Source: Patulibacter defluvii
GTDB taxonomy: Bacteria; Actinomycetota; Thermoleophilia; Solirubrobacterales; Solirubrobacteraceae
Direction of reading: 5' to 3'
DNA: 64,000 bases
Assembly (NCBI RefSeq): GCF_034096925.1
Contig: NZ_JAWZSQ010000001.1
Location: 248,001 to 312,000 of the forward strand
The notes beneath the pieces are model-generated. The model ran no database searches and was not told the origin of the DNA. It worked only from the letters and a program-made list of their open reading frames with translations. This document shows positions 49,417 through 57,260 of the stretch, piece by piece. The first letter of the stretch is position 1; each line of letters begins with the position of its first letter. The translations under genes and the position numbers were made by a program.

Positions 49417-51150
49417 GTGGGGGACCGACGGGTCGACCAACAACGCCGACTACGGCGCGCGGCGCCGGCAGTCGGCGCCGCCCGGGACGTCGCCGATCCC
49501 GCCCCGCAGGCGACCCTCGGACGCGGCGAGCGGCGGCTGATCGCGCTCGCGACGGTGGCGACGCTGGCGATCGCGATCGCCGTCGCGGCCGGGAGCACGC
49601 CGGCCTACGCGGCCAACAGCGTCCAGATCGTGCTGACGGTGGCGCTGCTCGTGGCCACGGTCCGCTTCGCCCGGCGGGCGGGGGCGGTGCGGCCGGCGGC
49701 GCTGCTCCTTTGCGGGGCCTGGAGCCTGTACCTGATCGGCCTCTGCTGCTGGAACGCCTCGTACCTGGCCGACCTCTCGCCGGCCGCGCCGCGGGTCTGG
49801 GACCTGCTCTACATCGCCGCGCTGCCGCTGATGTCGCTCGCGGTCGCGCTGCTGCCGCTGCAACGGTCCGGCCTGCCGGGCGCGTTGCGGCTGCTCTGCG
49901 ACGGGATCCTGGTCGGCGCCGGGCTGCTGATGATGACCTGGTCGCTGTGGGTCGACGACGTCCTCGACCCGGCGAGCTGGAGCGCCGACTACGTGATCGG
50001 CGCCCTCTACACGGTCCTCAACCACCTGCTGCTCGGCGTCGGGCTGGTGGCGGTGCTGCGGACCGGCCGCGCGCCCCGCAGCGCGCTCTCGTGGCTGACC
50101 GTCGCCTTCGGGATCTTCGCCGCCGCCAGCATCACCGAGCTGGCCCACGGCTTCGGCGGCCTGACCTTCGACAGCCGCTGGCTCTACGTGCCCTACACCG
50201 GCGTCGCGGTGCCGCTGCTGGTCGGCACGCTGCTGGCCGCGCGGGCCCCGGAGCGGGTGGTGATGACCGTCGCGGTCCCGGGCTGGAAGTCGCTGCTGCC
50301 GGTGGTGGTCGCCCTCGCCGGGGTCGTGGTCGAGCTGGCGACGCCGAGCGAGCACCCGTTCCCGACCTTCCTGCTCGCCACGCTGCTGGTGGCGATCGTG
50401 GCCCGCGAGGGCGTCGCCTACGGCGAGCGGCGGACGGCCCAGCGGGACGCGCTGCTGGAGGTGATGCGGGTCGAGGCCCGCGAGCGGCAGAGCCTGGCCG
50501 ACGAGCTCCACGACGAGGTGCTGCAGGACCTGGCCGTGATCCGCTGGCACGTCGACGACCTGGCCGAGGGCGGCGGAACGGCCAGCCGCGACGCGGCCGT
50601 GGCCGGGATCGTCCGCGCCCAGGAGCAGATCCGGATGCTGCTGGCCGACACCCACCCGGCCGTCGCCGAGCAGCGCGAGCTGCGGGTGACGATCGCGCGG
50701 CTGGTCGAGCGCCAGGCCCAGCGGACGCCGGTGCCGATCGACGTCGAGGTCGGGCCGGTCGGCCGGCGACCGGTCGACAGCGTGCTCGAGGCGGTCGCCC
50801 GCGAGCTGCTGGCCAACGCGGCCAAGCACGCCCGCGCCTCGCGGATCGGGATCCGGATCGTCGCCCGCGGGAGCGAGATCGAGCTGGTCGTCCACGACGA
50901 CGGCGTCGGGATGCCGAGCGGCGCCCACGCCCCCGGGCCGGGCCACGTCGGCCTGGCCTCGTGCGCGATGCGGGTGGCCGCGGTCGGCGGCTCGCTGGCG
51001 ATCGCCCCCCGCCCCGGCGGCGGCACCCAGGCGACCGTCGTCGTCCCGGCGGCCGCGACCGTCGGCCCGGACGGCGGCGCGACGCCCGAGGCCGGGGGTC
51101 CGTCGTCGCCCTCGCGGTCGCCGACCGCGCTCCGACCCGCTCGCCGCTGA
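49417..51150 (+). CDS. Membrane sensor histidine kinase (NarX/DesK-type HisKA_3)
   Basis: About 577 aa. Roughly eight transmembrane helices lie between residues about 40 and 310 (e.g. LIALATVATLAIAIAVAA, LLIGTLLAA-type). A HisKA_3 dimerisation helix has the phospho-His in ARERQSLADELHDEVLQDLAVIRWHVDDL. A HATPase_c domain follows (LLANAAKHARASRIGIRIVARGSEIELVVHDDGVGMP to HVGLASCAMRVAAVGG). The kinase type normally works with NarL-type regulators; the next gene instead encodes an atypical receiver-flavoprotein fusion, its plausible partner. GTG 49417 is leaderless-like. Confidence 0.87.
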   Translation: MGDRRVDQQRRLRRAAPAVGAARDVADPAPQATLGRGERRLIALATVATLAIAIAVAAGSTPAYAANSVQIVLTVALLVATVRFARRAGAVRPAALLLCGAWSLYLIGLCCWNASYLADLSPAAPRVWDLLYIAALPLMSLAVALLPLQRSGLPGALRLLCDGILVGAGLLMMTWSLWVDDVLDPASWSADYVIGALYTVLNHLLLGVGLVAVLRTGRAPRSALSWLTVAFGIFAAASITELAHGFGGLTFDSRWLYVPYTGVAVPLLVGTLLAARAPERVVMTVAVPGWKSLLPVVVALAGVVVELATPSEHPFPTFLLATLLVAIVAREGVAYGERRTAQRDALLEVMRVEARERQSLADELHDEVLQDLAVIRWHVDDLAEGGGTASRDAAVAGIVRAQEQIRMLLADTHPAVAEQRELRVTIARLVERQAQRTPVPIDVEVGPVGRRPVDSVLEAVARELLANAAKHARASRIGIRIVARGSEIELVVHDDGVGMPSGAHAPGPGHVGLASCAMRVAAVGGSLAIAPRPGGGTQATVVVPAAATVGPDGGATPEAGGPSSPSRSPTALRPARR

Positions 51151-51205
51151 CCCGCGGCGCCCCCGTCCCCGCGGCCCCGCTTGACGCGTGTGGCAAGGTG
51201 CGGCT

Positions 51206-52882
51206 GTGACGGAGAACGGCGGTACCGAGGAGCAACCCGCGCGGCGGCCGGCGATCGTCGCCGTCGACGACGAGCCGGCGGTGCTGGCGGCGGTCGCCCG
51301 CGACCTGCGGCGCGGGTTCGGCGACCGCTTCCGGATCCTCCGGGCCTCCTCGGGGGCCGAGGCGCTCGACCTGCTGCGCCAGCTCCGGACCCGTGGCGAC
51401 GCGGTCGCGCTGCTGATCGCCGACCAGCGGATGCCGGGGATGTCCGGCACCGAGTACCTGGTCGAGGCGCGCAAGCTGGTGCCCGGCGCCAAGCGGGTGC
51501 TGCTGACCGCCTACGCCGACACCGACGCGGCGATCCAGGCGATCAACGAGGTCGCGCTCGACTACTACCTGCTGAAGCCGTGGGACCCGCCCGAGGAGCA
51601 GCTGTTCCCGGTCGTCGAGGACCTGCTGACCACCTGGGAGGCCGGCGCCGCGCTCGACGCCGGCGGGGTGCGGGTGGTCGGCCACCGGTTCTCGAAGGAC
51701 TCGCACGACCTGCGCGACTTCCTGGCCCGCAACCGGGTGCCCGCGCGCTGGCTCGACGTCGAGCGCGACGGCGAGGCCCGTGAGCTGCTGCAGGTCGCCG
51801 GCGTCCACCCCGACGGGCTGCCGATGGTGCTGCTGGAGGACGGCTCGATCCTGGAGCGGCCGACCGTGCTCGAGCTGGCCGGGCGGCTCGGGGTCAGCGG
51901 CCAGGCGACCCAGGAGCACTACGACCTGGTGATCGTCGGCGGCGGTCCCGCCGGGCTGGCGGCCGCGGTCTACGGCGCCTCCGAGGGCCTGCGGACGGTG
52001 ATGATCGAGCGCGAGGCGCCCGGCGGCCAGGCCGGCCAGTCGAGCCGGATCGAGAACTACCTGGGCTTCCCGGCCGGCCTCTCCGGATCCGACCTGGCCC
52101 GCCGCGGCACCGACCAGGCCCGGCGGCTGGGGGCCGAGCTGCTGACCGTCCAGGACGCGGTCGGGCTGCGGGCCGAGGGCGCCGGGCGGATCGTCGAGCT
52201 GAGCGGCGGCGACACGCTCAGCGCCAGCTGCGTGCTCGTCGCCTCGGGCGTCTCCTACCGCCAGCTCGACGCGCCCGGGTTCGCCGAGCTGACCGGGGCC
52301 GGGATCTACTACGGCGCGGCGATGACCGAGGCCCGCGCCTGCGCCGACCAGCAGGTGGTGGTGATCGGCGGCGCCAACTCGGCCGGGCAGGCGGCGGTCC
52401 ACTTCGCCGGCTACGCGGGCCGGGTGACGATGCTCGTCCGCGGCCCGTCGCTGCAGGCCTCGATGTCGCACTACCTGATCGAGCAGATCGCGCGGCTGCC
52501 GAACGTCGAGGTCCGCACCGGCACCGCGGCGATCGCCGCCGAGGAGGCCGACGGCCGGCTGCGCGGGCTGCGGATCCGCGGCCCCGAGGGCGAGTCCGAC
52601 CTGGCCGCCGACGCCTGCTTCGTCTTCATCGGCGCCCAGCCGCGGACCGACTGGCTGGACGGCGTGGTCGCCCGCGACGAGCGCGGCTTCATCCTCGCCG
52701 GACCCGACGCCCCGGGCGACCGCTGGCCGCTCCCGCGCGAGCCCTACCTGCTGGAGACCAGCGTGCCCGGGGTCTTCGTCGCCGGCGACGTGCGGGCGCG
52801 GTCGATCAAGCGGGTGGCGAGCGCCGTCGGCGAGGGCTCGATGGCCGTCTCGCTCGTCCACCAGTACCTGGCGGAGGCGTGA
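51206..52882 (+). CDS. Fused response regulator and thioredoxin-reductase-like flavoprotein
   Basis: 558 aa. The receiver domain (residues 16-140) has DDE at 21-23, phospho-Asp 73 (LLIADQRMPG) and Lys 124 (YLLKPWD). Next is a glutaredoxin/thioredoxin-like insert (about 158-230, VVGHRFSKDSHDLRDFLARNRVPARWLDVERDG) without CxxC. Then a thioredoxin-reductase-type flavoprotein: FAD motif VIVGGGPAGLAAA (243-255), NADP motif VIGGANSAGQAA (387-398) and VFVAGDVRARSIKRVASAVGEGS. The usual redox CxxC of TrxB is replaced by YYGAAMTEA (368-376). It probably works as a flavin/redox signalling output rather than a thioredoxin reductase. GTGA overlap with the next kinase. Confidence 0.85.
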   Translation: MTENGGTEEQPARRPAIVAVDDEPAVLAAVARDLRRGFGDRFRILRASSGAEALDLLRQLRTRGDAVALLIADQRMPGMSGTEYLVEARKLVPGAKRVLLTAYADTDAAIQAINEVALDYYLLKPWDPPEEQLFPVVEDLLTTWEAGAALDAGGVRVVGHRFSKDSHDLRDFLARNRVPARWLDVERDGEARELLQVAGVHPDGLPMVLLEDGSILERPTVLELAGRLGVSGQATQEHYDLVIVGGGPAGLAAAVYGASEGLRTVMIEREAPGGQAGQSSRIENYLGFPAGLSGSDLARRGTDQARRLGAELLTVQDAVGLRAEGAGRIVELSGGDTLSASCVLVASGVSYRQLDAPGFAELTGAGIYYGAAMTEARACADQQVVVIGGANSAGQAAVHFAGYAGRVTMLVRGPSLQASMSHYLIEQIARLPNVEVRTGTAAIAAEEADGRLRGLRIRGPEGESDLAADACFVFIGAQPRTDWLDGVVARDERGFILAGPDAPGDRWPLPREPYLLETSVPGVFVAGDVRARSIKRVASAVGEGSMAVSLVHQYLAEA

Positions 52883-54339
52883 GCCCGATGAGCGATGGCG
52901 TCCCCGCCACCCGCGAGCAGCTGCGGACGGTCGACCTCTTCGACGGGCTCGACGACGACCAGCTCGACGCCTGGGCGGCCGCCGCCCGCGTGACCGAGGT
53001 CGCGGCCGGGACCGTGCTGGCCGAGCAGGGTCACCAGCCGAGCGGCGTCCACCTGCTGCTGCGCGGCACGGTCCGCAACTGGCTGATCGACGGCGATCGC
53101 TCCGAGCCGGTCGGGCGCCAGGACGCTCCGACCTGGATGGGCGCGGTGGCGGTGATCATCGACGGCGCCCACGCGGTCCGGATGCAGACCGACGCGGCGA
53201 GCACGGTGGCGGTGATCGCGGCCGACGAGTTCCGGCGCCTGACCTACGAGCACCCGGTCGTCCGCGAGCGGGTGATGGCGAAGGTCTCGCCGGTCGTCCA
53301 CCGGCTGGCCGCGGTCGAGCAGAACCGCGAGCGGCTGGCCGCGCTCGGCACGATGGCCGCCGGCCTCGCCCACGAGCTGAACAACCCGGCCGCGGCGGCG
53401 CGGCGGGCGGCCTCCGACCTGGCCGAGGCGGTCGAGACGGTCAACGGCGCGCTGGTCAGCCTGATCGCGGCCGGGGTCGAGCGGGCCGAGGCGGCGGAGC
53501 TGGTCGCGCTCCAGCAGCAGGCGGTCCAGCGGGCGGCGAGCTGCTCGGCGCTCGACGCGCTCGACGCGGCCGACGCCGAGGACGAGCTGCAGGACGCGCT
53601 CGACGACGCCGGCGTCGTCGAGGCCTGGCGGATCGTCGAGCCGCTGGCCCGGGCGCGGGTCGACGGCGCCTGGCTGGCGCGGGTCCACGAGCTGGCCGGC
53701 GAGGCGACCGACGCGGTCGTCCGCTGGGTGGCGGCGACGCTCTCCGCCCAGGGCCTCGCGCGCGAGCTGCAGGAGTCGACGGCACGGATGTCGGAGCTGG
53801 TCGGCGCGGTCAAGTCCTACGCCTACGTCGACCGCGGCGAGGTGGTCGAGGTCGACGTCCACGAGGGGCTGGAGACGACGCTCACCGTCCTCGGCCACAA
53901 GCTCAAGCACACGGCGATCGAGGTCGTCCGCGACTACGACCGCACGCTGCCGCCGCTGATGGTCCGTGGCCCGGAGCTGAACCAGGTCTGGACCAACCTG
54001 CTCGACAACGCGATCCAGGCCCTCGGCGAGCGGGGCACGATCACGATCGCCACCCGCCGCGACGGCTCCTGCGCGCTGGTCGAGATCGCCGACGACGGTC
54101 CCGGGATGCCGCCCGAGGTCCGCGACCGGGTCTTCGAGTCGTTCTTCACCACCAAGGACGTCGGCCAGGGCACCGGCCTCGGCCTGACCACCGCCCGCAG
54201 CATCGTCGTCGACCGCCACCACGGCTCGCTGACCGTCGACTCCGAGCCGGGGCGGACGGTCTTCCACGTCTGGATCCCCTTCGAGAGCCCGGCCGCCGAC
54301 GGCGACGGCCCGATCGCCGTCGCGCCGAGCGCTGCCTGA
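52879..54339 (+). CDS. Cytoplasmic histidine kinase with cyclic-nucleotide-binding-type sensor
   Basis: 486 aa, no transmembrane helix. The cNMP-binding fold is at about 17-135 (LFDGLDDDQLDAWAAAARVTEVAAGTVLAEQGHQPSGVHLLLRGTVRNWL). The HisKA-like helix has His165 in AAGLAHELNNPAAAARRAAS. A long Ala/Glu helical insert follows (about 185-270), then HATPase_c with NLLDNAIQAL, DDGPGMP and GTGLGLTTARSIV. GTG 52879 overlaps the previous stop; ATG 52888 is an alternative. With the fused RR-flavoprotein and the next zinc-finger gene it forms a recurring gene trio. Confidence 0.87.
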   Translation: MSPMSDGVPATREQLRTVDLFDGLDDDQLDAWAAAARVTEVAAGTVLAEQGHQPSGVHLLLRGTVRNWLIDGDRSEPVGRQDAPTWMGAVAVIIDGAHAVRMQTDAASTVAVIAADEFRRLTYEHPVVRERVMAKVSPVVHRLAAVEQNRERLAALGTMAAGLAHELNNPAAAARRAASDLAEAVETVNGALVSLIAAGVERAEAAELVALQQQAVQRAASCSALDALDAADAEDELQDALDDAGVVEAWRIVEPLARARVDGAWLARVHELAGEATDAVVRWVAATLSAQGLARELQESTARMSELVGAVKSYAYVDRGEVVEVDVHEGLETTLTVLGHKLKHTAIEVVRDYDRTLPPLMVRGPELNQVWTNLLDNAIQALGERGTITIATRRDGSCALVEIADDGPGMPPEVRDRVFESFFTTKDVGQGTGLGLTTARSIVVDRHHGSLTVDSEPGRTVFHVWIPFESPAADGDGPIAVAPSAA

Positions 54340-54362
54340 ACCCGCACGCCGAGGAGCCTCCG

Positions 54363-54677
54363 ATGCCCGCCTGCACCCACGCCGACCACGTCCGGATCAC
54401 CGAGCTGCCGGAGGCGGTCGACGGCTGCGAGCAGTGCCTGGCCGTCGGCGGCGGCTGGGTCCACCTGCGGATCTGCCTGGAGTGCGGCCACGTCGGCTGC
54501 TGCGACTCCTCGCCCGGCCGCCACGCCTCGGCCCACGCGGCCGAGAGCGGCCACCCGCTGATCCGCTCGATCGAGCCCGGCGAGCGCTGGTCGTGGTGCT
54601 TCGTCGACGAGGTCGCGCTGCGGATCGACGCCGTCCGCGGCGAGCCGCGGATCCCGCCCTCGCCGCTGGCCGGGTGA
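54363..54677 (+). CDS. UBP-type zinc finger protein
   Basis: 104 aa. The Zn-binding pattern is complete: C4-x-H6, C22-x2-C25, C38-x2-C41, C46, H54-x3-H58 and H64 (CGHVGCCDSSPGRHASAHAAESGHPL). This is the ZnF-UBP fold that in eukaryotes recognises ubiquitin C-termini; bacterial copies have no ubiquitin partner and may bind a free C-terminal tail. It lies 23 nt after the cNMP kinase and is probably an accessory of the redox-signalling operon. Confidence 0.88.
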   Translation: MPACTHADHVRITELPEAVDGCEQCLAVGGGWVHLRICLECGHVGCCDSSPGRHASAHAAESGHPLIRSIEPGERWSWCFVDEVALRIDAVRGEPRIPPSPLAG

Positions 54678-54708
54678 GCGGCGGCCCGGTCGCCGGGGTG
54701 GGCGGGGC

Positions 54709-54814
54709 GAACGTCGCACACCGCCGCCGGCGCTCCGGCCCGTGCGACGTTCACCACCGCCAAGGGGGTGGAACGTCGCACGGGGGCGGGGCGGCGGGTG
54801 GGCGTGTGACGTTC
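54709..54814. repeat. Four alternating GAACGTCGCAC inverted repeats
   Basis: GAACGTCGCAC at 54709-54719, its reverse complement GTGCGACGTTC at 54742-54752, GAACGTCGCAC again at 54771-54781, and GTGTGACGTTC (one change) at 54804-54814. Each pair encloses exactly 22 bases; the middle gap is 18. The element lies between converging genes (zinc finger and TetR). It resembles BIME/REP-style mosaic repeats or twin terminator hairpins. Confidence 0.75.
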
Positions 54815-54839
54815 CCCCCGCCCCACCCCCTCGGCCCGG

Positions 54840-55478
54840 TCAGCCGCGGGTCCCGGCCAGCGCCCCGCCGGCCTCGAGGAAGAACCGCGAGGCCCGCGCC
54901 ACCAGCTCGTCGCGCGACCACTCCAGCTCGCCGACGTGCCAGGCGGCCATCACGTCGGCGACGGCGCTGATCCCCAGCTCGCCGGCCAGCTGGGCCGAGG
55001 CGCGGTCGCCGGCCGTCGGCCAGAAGAGCGTGGCGCGGGCGGCGATCTCGGCGGCCAGCGCGCGGGCGGTGACGGCGCGGCCGCGGGTGATCACCTCGCT
55101 CGACTGGCTCTCGTGGGCCAGCACGCTGAGGCGCGGTTCGGAGAGCATCAGGTCGACCAGGCCCTCGATCAGCGCGTGGGTCCGGGCCTCGGGCGAGTCG
55201 CCGCGGCGGGCGGCCTGCTCCAGCACGCCGGTGGCGACGGCGACGATGTCCTCGAAGAGCGCGTCGATCAGGGCCTCGCGGTTGGCGAAGCTCTCGTAGA
55301 AGTAGCGCTCGCTGAGCTTCGCGGCCTGGCAGACGCCGGTCACCGTCAGGTTCTTCGCGTCGCCGTCGGCCAGCAGCGCGCGGGCCGCCTTCAGCAGCCG
55401 CGTGCGGCGCTGCGCCTGGCGCTCGTCGGCGGTCAGGCCGTTGTAGACGCGTTGGCCGGCGGTGGACACGGCAGCCAT
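54840..55478 (-). CDS. TetR-family regulator, divergent from the mce operon
   Basis: 212 aa. The HTH is RRTRLLKAARALLADGDAKNLTVTGVCQAAKLSERYFYESFANREALIDALFEDIV (about 26-80), of the type found next to mycobacterial-style mce genes. The ligand domain has HALIEGLVDLMLSEPRLSVLAHESQSSEV. ATG 55478; the frame extends further only as GC shadow. A TCTGACA/TGTCAGA inverted repeat overlaps the mce promoter between the two genes. Probably a repressor released by a lipid or sterol-like ligand (inference). Confidence 0.85.
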   Translation of the reverse strand: MAAVSTAGQRVYNGLTADERQAQRRTRLLKAARALLADGDAKNLTVTGVCQAAKLSERYFYESFANREALIDALFEDIVAVATGVLEQAARRGDSPEARTHALIEGLVDLMLSEPRLSVLAHESQSSEVITRGRAVTARALAAEIAARATLFWPTAGDRASAQLAGELGISAVADVMAAWHVGELEWSRDELVARASRFFLEAGGALAGTRG

Positions 55479-55498
55479 GGTCGCAGAGACGACCCGAA

Positions 55499-55544
55499 TC
55501 TGACAAGGGCCTTTCTTGACATCTGGAAATCGCTCTGTCAGAGT
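55499..55544 (+). promoter_or_regulatory. mce operon promoter with wide inverted repeat
   Basis: TTGACA (55516-55521), 17-bp spacer, CAGAGT (55539-55544). TCTGACA (55499-55505) and TGTCAGA (55536-55542) are exact inverted repeats 30 bp apart, the latter over the -10. A candidate site for the divergent TetR. Confidence 0.55.
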
Positions 55545-55590
55545 GGCGCCGCTCGCGAGCCCCGGAGGCGGCCGCGAGCGGGAGAGCGAC

Positions 55591-56445
55591 GTGGATCGAA
55601 CGATCGACAAGGGGGCCGGGCGACCGCCGGCGAGCACCCGCCGGGCCCCCCGCGGGGCGTGGCTCGACGGGCGGCTGGCCGGGGCGGCGCTGCAGGCCGG
55701 GGGGATGCTGCAGCTCGCCGGCCAGGCGTTCTGGCGCGGCTTCCGCCCGCCGTACTCCTACGGCCCCGAGCTGGTCGAGCAGCTGCGGTTCGCGCTCCGG
55801 ATCTCGCTCTTCCCGCTGGTCCTCACGGCCTTCGCGCTCTCGTTCGGCCCGGCCGGCATCCAGGCCTCGAACTTCCTCGGCCTGTTCGGCGCCCTCGACC
55901 GGCTCGGCGGCGTCTACGTGATCGTCGTGATCCGCGAGTTCGCGCCGCTGGTGACGGCGATCGTGGTCGCCGGCGTGGCCGGGACCGCGATCTGCGCCGA
56001 CCTCGGTGCCCGCCGGGTGCGCGAGGAGATCGACGCGCTCGAGGTGCTCGGGATCGACACCGTGCGGGCGCTGGTCGTGCCGCGGCTGTTCGCGATCGCG
56101 ATCGTCTGCGTGCTCTTCGACGTCTTCGCGCTGCTGGCCGGCGTGCTCGGCGCGGTGCTGGTGGTGGTCCAGAACCACGCCCCGATCGGCCCCTTCTTCT
56201 CGACCTTCTTCAGCAGCGCGACGACGCTCGAGCTGGCCGCCTCGTTCGTGAAGTGCGCGATCTACGGCGTGATGATCGCGATCGTCTGCTGCTACAAGGG
56301 GATCAACGCCTCGGGCGGGGCAGCCGGCGTCGGGCGGGCGGTCAACCAGTCGGTGGTCGTCGCCTTCCTCGCCACCGGCGCGATCAACTACGTCTTCACC
56401 CAGCTGCTGCTGGCGACCAACCCGATCCTCTCGGAGGTCCGCTGA
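55591..56445 (+). CDS. MlaE/YrbE permease A of the mce system
   Basis: 284 aa, five to six transmembrane helices. MlaE features are GVYVIVVIREFAPLVTAIVVAGVAGTAICADLGARRVREEIDALEVLGIDTVRALVVPRL, the conserved EIDAL/VLGID turn of YrbE permeases. GTG 55591 has GGGAG upstream. It forms the inner-membrane part of an MCE lipid importer with the next gene, which starts inside its TGA (TGATG). Confidence 0.9.
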   Translation: MDRTIDKGAGRPPASTRRAPRGAWLDGRLAGAALQAGGMLQLAGQAFWRGFRPPYSYGPELVEQLRFALRISLFPLVLTAFALSFGPAGIQASNFLGLFGALDRLGGVYVIVVIREFAPLVTAIVVAGVAGTAICADLGARRVREEIDALEVLGIDTVRALVVPRLFAIAIVCVLFDVFALLAGVLGAVLVVVQNHAPIGPFFSTFFSSATTLELAASFVKCAIYGVMIAIVCCYKGINASGGAAGVGRAVNQSVVVAFLATGAINYVFTQLLLATNPILSEVR

Positions 56446-57257
56446 TGGCGGTCCGGGCCGCCGGCCGCCGCGCGCGCGAGGTCCGCGACGGGCTCGACGC
56501 GCTCGGCGACGGCGCCGAGTTCGCCTGGCGGGTCACCAGCGGCGCGCTCAGCCCGCGGATCCGCCGCTACCTGGTCGAGGTGCTGCGGCAGGCCAGCCTG
56601 CTGATCACCGGCTCGGTGCTGATCGTGCTCGGGCTGGTCTTCGCGCTCGGGCTGGCGATCGGGATCGAGGGCGCCTACGCCTCGAAGATCGTCGGCGCGC
56701 CCTCGGTCGCCGGCGCCTTCGCGGCGATCGCCGACCTGCGCGAGATCGCCCCCTACGCCTTCGGCTACATGATGGCCGCCAAGGTCTCGACCGGCTACGT
56801 GGCCGAGATCGGGACGATGCAGATCGCCGAGGAGGTCGACGCGCTCGAGGTGATGGGCCTCGACTCGGTGCTCTTCCTCTGCTCGACGCGGCTGCTCGGC
56901 ACCTGGCTGATCCTGCCGTTCGTCTACGCGATCGCGATCGTCGTCGCCTACGTCGGCTCGTTCGTCGCGGTCGTGATGCAGGTCGGGCAGGTCTCGGCCG
57001 GCGGCTACCTGGAGCTGTTCTGGAAGTTCCAGAGCCCCCAGGACTACCTCTTCTCCGGGATCAAGGGCATGGCGATGGCGACCTTCGTGGTCCTCGTCGG
57101 CTGCTACTACGGCTACCGCGTCCGCGGCGGGCCGGTCGACGTCGGCCGGGCGACCGCGCGGGCGATGGTCGTCAACCTGATCGGCGTCCACGTGATCGGC
57201 ATCCTCGGCTCCCAGCTCTTCTGGGGCGGGATGCCCCGGCTCCCGATCGGCGGCTGA
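56445..57257 (+). CDS. MlaE/YrbE permease B of the mce system
   Basis: 270 aa. FGYMMAAKVSTGYVAEIGTMQIAEEVDALEVMGLDSVLFLCSTRLLGTWL is the YrbE hallmark (EVDALEVMGLD). The amphipathic N-terminus precedes helices such as LLITGSVLIVLGLVFALGLAIG. It pairs with permease A; an ATPase (MceG/MlaF) is not in this window and would have to be encoded elsewhere. Confidence 0.9.
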   Translation: MAVRAAGRRAREVRDGLDALGDGAEFAWRVTSGALSPRIRRYLVEVLRQASLLITGSVLIVLGLVFALGLAIGIEGAYASKIVGAPSVAGAFAAIADLREIAPYAFGYMMAAKVSTGYVAEIGTMQIAEEVDALEVMGLDSVLFLCSTRLLGTWLILPFVYAIAIVVAYVGSFVAVVMQVGQVSAGGYLELFWKFQSPQDYLFSGIKGMAMATFVVLVGCYYGYRVRGGPVDVGRATARAMVVNLIGVHVIGILGSQLFWGGMPRLPIGG

Positions 57258-57260
57258 GCG

